Source of the DNA: Paraescarpia echinospica
Taxonomy: Eukaryota > Annelida > Polychaeta > Sabellida > Siboglinidae
Length of the DNA: 64,000 bases
Reading direction: 5' to 3'
Assembly (NCBI GenBank): GCA_020002185.1
Contig: CM034543.1
Span: 6,260,431-6,324,430 of the forward strand
The translations under genes and the position numbers were made by a program. The number at the start of each line of letters is the position of its first letter. Position 1 is the first letter of the stretch. This document shows, piece by piece, positions 1 to 10,171 of this stretch. The notes under the pieces are model-generated. The model was not told the origin of the DNA, searched no databases, and saw only the letters and a program-made list of their open reading frames with translations.

Positions 1-230
1 AGCAGGGATGTCGTATAAGTCGTATTGGTGGCAGCAGGGATGTCGTTCTGGTGGCAGCAGGGAGATCGTAGACAGTATGTCGTATTGGTGGTAGTAGGAA
101 GGTCATATTTGTGACCGCAGCCAGGTCGTACTTGAGGCAGGAGGGGAGTCGTTCAGATGACAGCAGTGAGGTCGTATTGGTGACAGCAAAGAGGTTGCAT
201 TGGTGGTAACAGGAAGGTCTTACATTACAA
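1..230. repeat. degenerate minisatellite at left edge
   Basis: Imperfect tandem copies of a unit of roughly 25-35 bp with the core GTCGTATTGGTGGCAGCAGG recur from the window edge to about 230. The copies are diverged and vary in length, and the array continues off the left edge. No coding content is seen. Confidence 0.6.
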
Positions 231-235
231 TAACA

Positions 236-335
236 CTAATAATAATAATGACAAACTTCTATAGCGTCTAAATTCCCAGGAATCTGCGCTTAGATGCGCA
301 ACATACAAAAATCGTTCGGCAACTTCTTCAGTACT
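236..335 (-). mobile_element. LINE 3'-end remnant with (ATT)n tail
   Basis: The reverse complement of this stretch matches the plus-strand sequence at 55740-55820. Both share the block TTTTTGTATGTTGCGC, a GGNATTTAGRCGCTATAGAAG core and a trinucleotide ATT tail. It is the last ~95 bp of a 5'-truncated LINE or a SINE that borrowed its tail. The small open frames on either strand here are too short and unsupported to call genes. Confidence 0.6.
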
Positions 336-600
336 CGATGCACTCTCTCTGAGACCCCCCTCTACGTATGGGATGACTACTTGGCTCTGGTGGTTTCTGT
401 CCTTAGTCTTTTTGTTGGTCTTTTTCTTCTTATTGCTATATGTCACCTTTTTCAAGGCCCAGGACATGTAATTGCATATATTATATTATGATTAGTTTTG
501 ACTCGACTAAGGGATGTAGTGTATAAGCTAAACAGAACATGGCCAAGGACAGATATGTACCATTACATACCAGGAACTGTCCAGTAAGCAGTCATCTTAT

Positions 601-990
601 TTGCATTCATTGCTTACTCCTGTAAGAAAACCTATCCAGCTTCGATCATCTAGTTCTGACCTACTTTTTGTTCTTAGAGTCAACACTAACATTGGAACTA
701 GGGCTATTTTTGTTGCTGCACCAACTCTTTGGAATATGTTCCATCTTAGTGTTAGATCAGTTAGAAATATTACAAAATTCCGTCGTCATTTAAAAACTCA
801 TCTTTACAACCTTGCTTATCCACCGTGGCTCCTTAGCACCTTGACCCATCTGTTGGCAACTGGAATACCACTTATGGATTTTGAGATTGACCAATCATTT
901 TGTTTTTATGCGCCCCTGAGCTTGGTTTCCAAGGACTTAGGCGCAATAGAAGTTATCTTATTATTATTGTTATTATTATTATTATTATAG
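601..990 (+). mobile_element. 5'-truncated LINE: RT C-terminus and 3' UTR
   Basis: The translated stretch carries NIGTRAIFVAAPTLWN and KFRRHLKTHLYNLA. This is the usual C-terminal end of jockey/CR1-superfamily reverse transcriptase ORFs, just after the thumb and connection region. It is followed by a 3' UTR with GCGCC...GGCGC arms (about 910-945) and a (TTA)n tail ending near 990. A related copy lies on the minus strand at 55166-55535. The frame is open only because the fragment is short, so this is not a host gene. Confidence 0.75.
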
Positions 991-1001
991 ATCTAGTAAG
1001 G

Positions 1002-2260
1002 TCAGAGCAGACAATTTGCTATTATCCATATTGCATACAATGTCATTGTGTATTTTAAGAAGAGCCGTCTCATTTGAATGAAATCGCTTATATGCAGATT
1101 GTAGATCATTTGATAAGTGCTGTGAATAAATATGTTCATGGAGTCGATTTGCAACCTTCTCCAAAACCTAGGACGGTAATTGTTAAGGTCATTCTTGCAC
1201 ATACTTTGTTTTTTTTAAAAGAGGATTGACAAGAGCTTGCTTGAATTCGTGTGGAACAACTCCATCCTGTATTGACATATTTATAATATTTGTAATAGAA
1301 TAAATCAGATGATAAGTGCAACTCTTCAGCAGAAATGTTGGAAAAGGGTCACGACCACACAATGTGTTAAGGACACTCTCGTATGATATTGCGAACTTCA
1401 CATGTAGTTGCAGGTGGAAAACATTGCAGTGTATTATCAACATTCGGCTGTTCAGTAAACTTGTAATCAACGTCATTAATAACAAAACGTGATCGAATGT
1501 AAGTAATCATATCCGTGAAGTATTTTGAAAACATGCTGCATAATGTATCCAATGAAGAGGTATCAGGCAATAATTTTGATTTCTCCCGATGAAGCACACT
1601 ATTGATGGATTTCCACATTTGGCGAGGGTTTTCAGACTTTTTGATATAAAATTCGTATAATAGGCTGATTTTGCTTTTGACACCATGTGTTTGCATAAAT
1701 GTAATTGCTTAATATAACGGAACCGATCTAGGGATGAACGGGTACGTCGCCAAATTCTTTCAAAATATCGACGGCGACGTTTCGCTTGTACTATGTCTAG
1801 TGACATCCATGGTGACGGCGAACGAACTTTTATTACTTTTTTGTTTGTTTGGGGGCATGTTTATCAAGAAGCTTACTTGATGTAACGTAATACTGGTTTA
1901 CTAGCTCAGACAGTGTAGTTTATGGCTGAATCAAGAGATGGGAATTTGCAAGGTCCTCACGAAGAATATTAATGTCATGTATCGGTCGGAAAGTAATAAA
2001 TCGTTGTGCTGGTCTTAACTCGACTCCGAGACACATATCAACAATTACAGTATGATGACCTGATAATCCACCAGGTAACAGATACCGCCTTGATGTTATT
2101 GCAGTTTGACCTAGTGATAAACAAGTCGAGCCAATGCCCATGGATATGAGTAGGGAATGCGACATGCTGTTGTAAGTCAAATGTTTGAAGAGCATCCATG
2201 AATAACCTAATATTAAGGATAGGTAAATCAACATGGATATTGAAATCACCTAGAATATAT
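1002..2260 (-). pseudogene. broken LINE: endonuclease C-terminus plus RT N-terminus
   Basis: Minus-strand frames at 2249-1920, 1806-1507, 1696-1367 and 1485-1189 form one LINE protein interrupted by frameshifts. In order they show an APE-type endonuclease end (a diverged SDHHTVIVD-like block reading SGHHTVIVDMCLG), a linker rich in KRRRRYFERIW, MWKSINSVLHR, and the RT start (DPFPTFLLK, QDGVVPHEFKQALVNPLLKK). This order is typical of the CR1/L2/jockey superfamily. The RT catalytic YADD region is absent, so the copy is 3'-truncated and dead. The adjacent plus-strand LINE end (601-990) may have inserted beside or into it. Confidence 0.75.
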
Positions 2261-2569
2261 CATTCTTCAATCAGGTGGCGCACACTAGCGTTTACCTTGA
2301 ATACTACATTAGTTATAGCGCATTCTTTTCGGTTATGCAATCATATTACTATTCATATGCTGTGTTAATACTTGTATATGTGACATGCAGCGCTCCGCGG
2401 GTCCACAAACCAATCGAATTACATTAAGGCAAACACCCGTTTGATTGTTCTGCAAGTGCGTGAAAAGTATGACATAGTTAACAGTTAAATTCAATATGTC
2501 AAATTAATTAATTACTATTGTAATGCTGCTTGTATTGCTCTTGGGAGCTTTACAAAATGGGTGACACGC
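2261..2569. other. unannotated spacer
   Basis: AT-rich DNA in which I see no coding frame, RNA gene or clear repeat. Confidence 0.5.
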
Positions 2570-2582
2570 ACTCACGCACGCA

Positions 2583-2638
<56 letters not shown>

Positions 2639-2648
2639 CACACACACA
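2570..2648. repeat. (ACGC)n(AC)n microsatellite
   Basis: A compound tetranucleotide ACGC tract grades into an AC dinucleotide tract. The overlapping open frames on both strands simply translate the repeat. Confidence 0.95.
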
Positions 2649-3516
2649 GTATCTGCTACCAAGCGGACAACTAGATAGTGCTGGCATGCCATACCTATTG
2701 CACGTATACTGTTTCACAGTATATTATAAAAAGCAAAACATAAGAACTTACCTATTTCATGATGCAACAAAATAAAGGCATAAATAAATAAACCGGATAT
2801 AGACGAGGCCCTATTTGTGTGATCAGGGCAATTGATAAGCTAATAATCACTTTCGTTGTCGATAGATTGCTGCAAGCGTTTTAAGCACGCAGAAGTGTTC
2901 CAAAACAAAAAAAACTCGATGTTTATGTTTAAACGCTTGGCAATTAGTCTAGCTTTCTAATATGTTGTAATTACAATTTAATATAAGTGGCATTATACTT
3001 TTAAATAATATGGATCTATCTGCTAGTCTTATAATTCAGTTTGTTATGTAGGTCTTATAAGCCCAACAAGCTACTTTCCACACTGATAAATGGATGTTAT
3101 CAAACACATTTTCATGCACATGTTTACAAATAAACACTATTTTTCAAATATAAACGCAAGTGTTAAAACATTTGTTTTTACAATGTTCAACGTACAAACA
3201 AGGCGTGACAGCAATACAAACCTAACGTGTAATGCGTGTATTCATGAAAATCATTGGTGTGATTTGTGTTGCTGTTTTTCTATTCAACTGTACTATATGT
3301 TTTTCTTTTTGTTAAATTATTCTACGTGCACCATTGAATTATTGTATTGAGAGGGAATATCGACCACTTGTGGCTTAATACACTGATTATAGAAACTATA
3401 ACAGTGTATGTATAATACGTTCCATCGAATGAATTGTATCATAGTTTTCTATAATAAAACCATCATCATCCTGTACATTTATATGGTCCCGTCATCTCTG
3501 TGGAGTACAATTAGTT

Positions 3517-3599
3517 TTCAGATGTCAGTAGTACTCAGTACTGCGAGTTTCCAGATGTCAGTAGTACTCAGTACTGCGAGTTTCCAGATGTCAGTACTG
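3517..3599. repeat. 33-bp tandem repeat, about 2.5 copies
   Basis: A 33-bp unit containing CAGATGTCAGTAGTACTCAG occurs twice plus a partial copy. The matching place in copy B (near 31715-31740) has only one diverged unit, so the expansion is specific to copy A. Confidence 0.85.
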
Positions 3600-3813
3600 C
3601 GCCAGTCATGGTGGATGCACCAATTACAAACACATGGAGTGATGTATCGACTGTCAGCCAACATTATACATAGTATGGTCTTGTCGACGACCGTGCCAAT
3701 AATGTAAGCATGTCATTTTCATAAAAATCCGACGAAACATTTGCGAAAGAATCCACGTTGCAACTCTCTACAACTTACTTGTGTCATGTTATGCAAATAA
3801 AAAGTCAGAAAGG

Positions 3814-3819
3814 TTTATT
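3814..3819 (-). terminator. polyadenylation signal AATAAA, TLR copy A
   Basis: TTTATT on the plus strand reads AATAAA on the gene strand, about 187 bp beyond the stop codon. Copy B keeps the same hexamer at nearly the same distance (31810-31815). The equal spacing in both duplicates supports it, although the cleavage site itself is not visible. Confidence 0.5.
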
Positions 3820-4005
3820 TTAGTGAAATGCTTACATTGTCCGCACAAAAAAACAGCGTCCCCGAAATATTTGCTAACTGCGTTAACCGTGCTAGCGGTT
3901 ATAACCAATGAAAAACACATGTTGACGCACGTGATGTAACTGCTTCAAGTCACGTTCAATTCTCTTAAGTCACACACAGAGTTTAGCGGCTAGATCTTGC
4001 GAGAT

Positions 4006-6399
4006 TCAAAGCGACGTATTTTGAAGTGGTTCGGGTAACGACCCTGTAACTATACTTAGTTCTACCCCCGTGTTATTCAGCGGCCGGATGTTGCCGCCTT
4101 GTTTCAACTTGGTAATCAATTTGATCCAGAAGAGCGCCTGTCCCTGGCGGTCCTGTGTCCACTCAAGGTACGACTTGCTCAAGATGCCTTCAAGAGTCCG
4201 CGTCACCTGTGACGTGGGGAACTCGCGAAGGATGATGGGAACTATGACGTCACGACCCTCGCTGTTGACCCGGCTGTGCGCGAGATGCATCTCGAGGAGG
4301 CACCAGTTGCTGGCGAGGAAGTCAGGAGACAAGATGAGCACGGTGTAGCGAGACATGTCGATGCTTTCCCGGATCGTCTCTTCGAGTACACTGCCGGGCA
4401 GGAAGTCGCGGTGGTGGAGGATGGTGGAGACGTCGTTGTCTTCCATTTGGCGCAGTAGGTCGCCGCACACCCACGCGCGGTCGTTTGAATTGTAGCAGAT
4501 GAACGCGTCGCGTTTGTATTTCCGGTCACGTGAGGTCGCGTCGATTGGTGCTCCTCCCTTCATCCGGTGACAACACAGCGCCACTTTCCAGCGACATCGG
4601 TACAATACATAGACGACGACAGGGATCGCCAGTACAACTACGTACAACGATACAGCAATGGGCACCGTACGACCGTTATTGTCCACGCGTACCACCAAAC
4701 GATCACCCAGTGTAGTCGCGGCATCGAATTCAACCTGCCGTGTTCCGTTCTCATCTTCACACAGCGTCTCCTCCGTGCGCAAGAAATGTACTTTAGTAGT
4801 CTTCGCCCACGTTACAAAGTCCGAGACACAGAGCAGATTGTTCGCGCTAATGTCGACGTGTATTGTTCTCTCCAAAGCCATGTTGTCAAGTTCCTTCAGT
4901 GTCGTCGTCGGCAGCGTTGTCAGTTGGTTGTGGCTGATGTTTAGAAACCGAAGTGACGCCAACTTGCTCAGCTTCACTGTGAAGTTGGTGATCTCGTTCA
5001 TCGACAGATTGAGGACCTGCAGGTGGGGGAGATCCAAGAATTCGTCGGGCGGGATGTTGGTGATGCGGCAGCCCGCGAGGTCAAGCAGACGTAGCTTGGT
5101 GTTGCGGGCGAACAGAGCATGTCGTGTGTCGTTGGCGATACTCGCGCCGATGTTGTTCCTCCCGAGAAGTAGCATCGATAGTCTGGGCATATCGCTGAAG
5201 AATGACCCCGTCAGACGCTGCATGTTGAGGTTCTGTACGTTCAGATAACGGAGAGAGCGGAGCTGGACCAATGAGAAGGACATGGCAACAGTGGCGCGGG
5301 TGTTCGACAGGTCTACGTAACGCATACTGTTGTTGCGGTTGCGAAAACACATCGGGTAGTGTCGGGTGTGAGAGTTGGCGATGTAGGTCGTGTGACTGAC
5401 CGACACCGACTCCATCCTCGGTCCAAGGTTGAGCGGCACGGCGTGGTCGCACGTCTCGTCCACTGTCAGACTGAAGGCGGCGTCGGCGCTGCTTAGCGCG
5501 CGCTCGTTGTTTCGGCTCAGGTCGACCGTCTTGAGCCGCGGGTGCGTATAGAAACGCACCCAGAACGACGTGATGAATACGGCGCCGAGGAACGAGTTTC
5601 CGGCGAACGATACGTACTCGATGACGGGCCAACACCGCACCGGATTGCCCTCAACGTTAAAAATGTTGTTGCTACCCATATCGAGGTGTACCAATCCCTG
5701 ACTGGACAACCCTTTGTTGAACAGAACATCGATGTCCAGCTTTGTCTCTCGGTGTTTCTCCGAGTGCACGGCATACAGTGTGAGCGTGCGCAGTCTACCC
5801 GGTGGCAGACGACGCAATATGGCGGTGTAGTCTCCATACATCAGCCGGTCGGTGTAGGCACCGACGTGGCGGAATGACAGCGTGTCTAGCGCCGTGAGAG
5901 GAAGGAGTAAGTTGGGGTGTATGTACTCCAGGTCGTCTATGCCTTCCACGAACAGAGAGCGCAGATTGTTTAGTCCATTAAACGTCCTCTTCTCCATGCG
6001 ACGCCAATACAGATTACGCAGCGTCAACAACGAGATTCTCTTCACGCCTCGGAACATCTCTCGAGATGCTGACGTCACACTAAATGTGTCCAGAGTCAGT
6101 TCGCGGACATTCGCTAGGTCCGAGAACTTAAGTCGCACGACGATACGTCGAGAGAAACATTTGACCTTGAGCCGTGTCGCGTTCACTGGGAGGTCCATGA
6201 TGGTGGCGTTCACTGTCGCCACCTGGTGGTCGGGTGAGGGGACGGGATTGCAATGTAACACGTAGACACCCGTCTCCCACCTACACACGTACCCGGCAGG
6301 ACAGTCGGCACTTGTCGTCACCAACAAGGAGCCACACAGAGTGAACAGGACCGCGATACGGTTAGTCATGCTAAACAACAAACCAGTGCAGCGATTCAT
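4006..6399 (-). CDS. Toll-like receptor (LRR-TM-TIR), copy A
   Basis: Intact, intronless receptor of 797 residues. Hydrophobic signal peptide about 1-31, then DCPAGYVCRW at the start of the ectodomain. Many leucine-rich repeats follow (LxxLxLxxN style, for example LRLLDLAGCRI and LQVLNLSMNEI). A reduced C-terminal LRR cap holds LLC...TLCED. One membrane helix lies at about 579-600, followed by a basic Cys-rich stretch. The TIR domain spans about 628-765 with box 1 DAFICYN (631-637), box 2/BB loop RDFLPG (664-669) and box 3 FW (757-758), then a short tail. By family knowledge it is a pattern-recognition receptor that signals through TIR-TIR contact with MyD88-like adaptors; the ligand is unknown. 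The ATG is supported because copy B keeps the same start and an in-frame TAA lies upstream here. CpG content is much higher than in the flanks. It is about 94% identical to the gene at 32006-34399. Confidence 0.95.
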   Translation of the reverse strand: MNRCTGLLFSMTNRIAVLFTLCGSLLVTTSADCPAGYVCRWETGVYVLHCNPVPSPDHQVATVNATIMDLPVNATRLKVKCFSRRIVVRLKFSDLANVRELTLDTFSVTSASREMFRGVKRISLLTLRNLYWRRMEKRTFNGLNNLRSLFVEGIDDLEYIHPNLLLPLTALDTLSFRHVGAYTDRLMYGDYTAILRRLPPGRLRTLTLYAVHSEKHRETKLDIDVLFNKGLSSQGLVHLDMGSNNIFNVEGNPVRCWPVIEYVSFAGNSFLGAVFITSFWVRFYTHPRLKTVDLSRNNERALSSADAAFSLTVDETCDHAVPLNLGPRMESVSVSHTTYIANSHTRHYPMCFRNRNNSMRYVDLSNTRATVAMSFSLVQLRSLRYLNVQNLNMQRLTGSFFSDMPRLSMLLLGRNNIGASIANDTRHALFARNTKLRLLDLAGCRITNIPPDEFLDLPHLQVLNLSMNEITNFTVKLSKLASLRFLNISHNQLTTLPTTTLKELDNMALERTIHVDISANNLLCVSDFVTWAKTTKVHFLRTEETLCEDENGTRQVEFDAATTLGDRLVVRVDNNGRTVPIAVSLYVVVLAIPVVVYVLYRCRWKVALCCHRMKGGAPIDATSRDRKYKRDAFICYNSNDRAWVCGDLLRQMEDNDVSTILHHRDFLPGSVLEETIRESIDMSRYTVLILSPDFLASNWCLLEMHLAHSRVNSEGRDVIVPIILREFPTSQVTRTLEGILSKSYLEWTQDRQGQALFWIKLITKLKQGGNIRPLNNTGVELSIVTGSLPEPLQNTSL

Positions 6400-6600
6400 T
6401 GTACGAGCAGCGCCAGGAGGGACACGTACATGAACTGACTGATATTGTTACCGTCCTTAGTCAACTAATGTATTATTTAGAAATTGCTAAACGCTCAGCA
6501 TTTACTGCCCAGACGATGACGTCTCAGTTATTTATCCAGCCGAGACATTGTACTGCGTCTTCCGTTTTGTCTGGAACGGAAGATTACACCACGATGAATA
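6400..6600 (-). promoter_or_regulatory. conserved 5' flank of TLR copy A
   Basis: About 200 bp upstream of the start codon are nearly identical to the region before TLR copy B, and the proximal part is repeated a third time at 36896-37085. It includes a TATA-like GGATAAATA on the gene strand and, next to it, TGACGTCT at 6517-6524. The last is a CRE/ATF-like palindrome broken at its last base relative to the other two copies. Promoter function is inferred from position and conservation only. Confidence 0.4.
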
Positions 6601-6729
6601 CGTGTACGTGAATGTAAGTAAGTAACTTTTATTTTGCAATGTAACAACGCAACATACAGTTAACACATACATGTCTTACAAGTAAAAGCCGTCTTCCAGT
6701 GACACCATTTAAAGCAAATTATCATTACT

Positions 6730-8411
6730 CTATGGTCGTGTTCACATACAACTTTAATTCGCATTAGGATGCGGATCCCGATTCGGGTAGCGCAATGTGA
6801 ACACCGTTGATTCGCATTAAGCTACCCGAATCCTAATACGTGAAAATCGGTGAATTAGAATTCGGCTAACCGAATTAGGATGCGGATCAAACTAATGTGA
6901 ATACTCCCTTTGCTTTGATTTGGCGATGGCGGCGCAGGCAGAGGGCTGTAGTCTCGCGCAGAGTATGACTTATGACCCGCACACCATAATAATATATTTT
7001 ATTTGGTATAGCGCCACATCCAATATTGTTCGTGGCGCTTCACAACATATTAAAATACATAAAAATGGTAGAATTGCAATAAATATGTATATGTATATTA
7101 ATTTAAAATAAATATTAATGGTAAAGAATAAAATAAATAAATACATACATATTGAATAATGTAGAATTTCTAAATAAAGAAGTAAATAAATAGCAGTTAT
7201 TCATCAAAATTAAATAATATTAATAATAATCAATCTACCACAATAACTATATAAAATAATACTAATAAATAAATATATATCTGTATGATTAATAATAATA
7301 AATAATTTACTAAAACATTTGATATAAAATAGTTTACGTGAGGAATAATGAATAATCATTACGAATACGATAACTAATTAAAATTGGTTTTAGTAGAGGG
7401 CAGTGTTCATGTAGAGTGGCACTAATATGAAACACAAAAGAAATGTGTCTTCAGACGACATTTGAAGCTGGCGAGAGTGTCACAGGTTTTAACAACACTC
7501 GGTAAAGTGTTCCATAGGGACGCAGCAGCTACAGCGAACGAGCCGTCCCCAGCCTTGACACGAGTGCGCTTCACTTCCAACATGTTACTGCTCGCAGAGC
7601 GCAGTGCTCTTGCCGGTTGATATAGGTGCACGAGTTCACACAGGTACACGGGCGCGTCATTGTGCATGGCTTTGTACGTGAGTACCAGTATCTTGTAATC
7701 CACTCTGCGCGCAACAGGCAGCCAACGAAGTTCGCGTAACAGGGGTGTGGCGCTGTCACTACGTGGACGACGCAGGATCAGTCTGGCAGCCGAGTTGTGT
7801 ATTCGTTGCAGACGCGCGATGTTAACTGCAGACGTGCCGTACAAGAGTGCGTTGCAGTAGTCGATCCGCGATGTGATGATGGCATTGACTACGCGTTCCT
7901 TTGTTGGTTTGGGTAAAAAACGGCTAATCTGATTGATGTGGCGGAGGTAGAATGAGCATGCGCTGACAGTTTGCGGCACTTGCTTTTTCATATCTAGGTG
8001 CCTGTCAATGAAGACACCGAGAGTTTGAACACATCTTGAAGCTGTAATTATAGAACCACCAACGCGAATCACAGTGCCATCAACGATTGCATCCGCAGAC
8101 TTGGGTACAATCGGAATATACTGTGTCTTGCCGTCGTTCATGCACATAGAATTCCATGCCATCCAGTTCTTTATTTCACCCAAACAGTCCTCCATTTGCT
8201 GAACCGCAGCCGTTAGAGCGAAACGATTCAGGTCGAAATGTGAGTAGATCTGTAAGTCGTCAGCATAGTGGTGGAAGAAGAGTCCATGCTCCCTGGTGCA
8301 CTAATTCGGTTGGCGCTTTAATCCGGCCTAACCTTTTGTATGCGAACACAGCCCGAATTAGTTGATCCACGTCGTAATTCGGTTGAAACTTATATGTGAA
8401 CACGGTCTATG
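6730..8411. mobile_element. inverted-repeat DNA transposon, copy A (split by a LINE)
   Basis: The ends share the inverted motif CGTGTTCACAT (left CTATGGTCGTGTTCACAT; right end reads CATAGACCGTGTTCACAT on the minus strand). The element is flanked by ATTACT on both sides (6724-6729 and 8412-8417), a likely target-site duplication. It is non-autonomous, with no transposase seen. The uninterrupted 365-bp form is at 34772-35136. A LINE at 6986-8290 has inserted in its middle. The superfamily is uncertain. Confidence 0.75.
6986..8290 (-). mobile_element. 5'-truncated LINE with RT C-terminal half
   Basis: The frame runs from about 8290 to 7422 without a stop. It begins right at the catalytic YADD (codons at 8256-8267), followed by QTLGVFIDRHLDM, SRIDYCNALLYG, RLQRIHNSAARLI, LRELRWLPVARRVDYKIL and a C-terminal FKCRLKTHFF. 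These are standard CR1/L2-type reverse transcriptase blocks. The AT-rich 3' UTR runs 7421-6986. Copy B of the transposon lacks this insert and reads directly from CCGCACACC into CCCTGGTGC, so the insertion is later than the duplication. It cannot encode an active RT because everything N-terminal to YADD is missing. Confidence 0.9.
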
Positions 8412-8699
8412 ATTACTAAATCACAATCAAAACAATCATCAAAATCATGTTAAACGATTCTCTCAAATTCATCACAAGCCCGCCTCTGTACTATGTAATA
8501 TTAAACCAGAGTATTATTTAACATGTAGTATGTGTTGTTGCTTGTGATATATACCAAGGAACTGAGAAGTTTGATCCATTGAAATATATGCAAGTGAATA
8601 GAGACGTGATCCAAACATTTTTACTTGTAGTATCAACTTCGAATGATCCGAAAATGTTTCAAAATAACGTCCGGAGCCGTTCAGTGTATATATTTAAGT

Positions 8700-9672
8700 A
8701 TGTTGGTTCCAATAATGCCGTTACACAAAGATCCGTCTTATATATGTCCAGGTCCTTTGCAGTAGGATTTCTTTTACTGTTCCCACGTTTGTTTTAACAA
8801 GAACCCTTCCTGCATGTGTCAAGCAGTCATTGATTTTCTTTTCCCTCTTGAGGAATCTTGTTTCGGAAGCAAGTGCTACTCTCTTTGGCGTCAAATCTTC
8901 GTTTATGTATATCTGTTCGTCTCTATGGTGCTGGTTGTGGTTCTTCAGTTTGATGCGTTGGTGGTAGACTTCGTCTCTTACCGCCTCACTACGAAAACGC
9001 CCAATTATTGTACGTTTTCGGGGGCGTCCACGTTCGTCGGTCTTTTTTTGCCTAGGCGGTGACTTCTTTCCAGGTCACTGATACCAATATCTTCTAACTC
9101 CAGTTTCTTTATTGTGTCGATGACTAAGTTGTTTGTGACTTCGTCTGATGTCTCTGGAATGCCGGAGATGCGGAGGTTCGGACGACGCGTGCGTTCACGT
9201 TTGTTCGCCTCCGTCTCCAACATTTCCCCCTTCTCCTTCCGCGTATGCACCTTTTTGGTGAGTACAGAAGCCTCTTTCTCCAGCTTTTTAAGGTGCGCGC
9301 CACGTTTCAGAGCGACAATGTCTACGATTTGTTCGGGGACGTTCGCAACGAAATGTGCGGTTTTAGGTCGGGTCCTCCAAACAGCCCAATCGCAGTTATT
9401 TGTGGTGTTCGTGCACATGCGCTGTGGGTTGCTTAAATTATTAAATTATTTAAAGGCAGTTAAAGTGACTGGGTGTGCTGAATGGGAGATTGATGATGAC
9501 TGTTTGAAAAGCAATGGAGCTTTCTTTTTCAGTGATTTGTGTTGTTCAAATATTCACCTGTCAAACTGTCCATTAGATTAGCCGTAATAGGGTCGTCGCT
9601 AGCTGAGCTGTCTTTGTGCGACATCGCCCCGCTCGCGTTTTCGGCGACTTCGGCCCCGTCAGTGGTTGTTTG
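8700..9672 (-). pseudogene. LINE ORF1 (coiled coil plus RRM-like) remnant, copy A
   Basis: Minus-strand pieces in order: an N-terminal stretch with KDSSASDDPITAN (about 9600), a coiled coil with LEKEASVLTKKVHTRKEKGE, the block RRPNLRISGIPETSDEVTNN, SDLERSHRLGKKRP, then RGRPRKRTIIGRFRSEAV in another frame and YINEDLTPKRVALASETRF. This is the architecture of LINE ORF1 proteins that bind the element's RNA. The frame breaks at an A7 run before RGRPRKR. Copy B has the same break, so it predates the duplication or slipped in the parent. The coding potential is dead. Confidence 0.75.
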
Positions 9673-9699
9673 ACTGCACTCGATTGGTCAGACCGCTGT

Positions 9700-10171
9700 A
9701 GCACTCGGTGCACCCGGTCTGCTTATTTAGCATTTGTTTGACCCGGCGATACTGCGTACGCGTCAATCCGGTGAAGCACGGATTGCTCGTCCACTTTGGG
9801 AGGGTGTCATGCGGTTCAAGATGGCGACGTTAGTTGACTATAGAATAGATCACAAGTTTGCATTTATTCTAGTGAATTTATTTTCGTGATAAAAACAAGT
9901 TGACATAGTAAAAGTATAAAAATATAATGCTTTGTCGCAGCCTTTTTGTTTTTGTACATCACTCCTTTTAAAACACTTGCACATTTAGGGTTTGCAAGAT
10001 GAAAAGTTCTAGGTTACCATATAACTAGCCACAGTATTCTATTTTCAGTTGCTTTTAGGAAGCCAATCATCAAAACATTAAAGCAACAACGGTTATTTAC
10101 ATCACCGTGTTAGGAAAAATAGACTGCTACTTGGATTTTTTCACTTAAAAAACATTAAGAAAGTATTTGTA
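9700..10171. other. left subterminal part of the 11.9-kb insertion
   Basis: Unique-looking sequence between the inverted end and the foldback arm. There is a short ATG frame after CAAGATGGCGACG near 9820, but it closes within about 25 codons. Nothing recognisable. Confidence 0.4.

Noticed and set aside
4070..6265. Plus-strand open frames of 60-196 codons across the TLR gene
   Set aside because: They are antisense shadows of the GC-rich receptor frame, repeated at 32070-34475 for the same reason.
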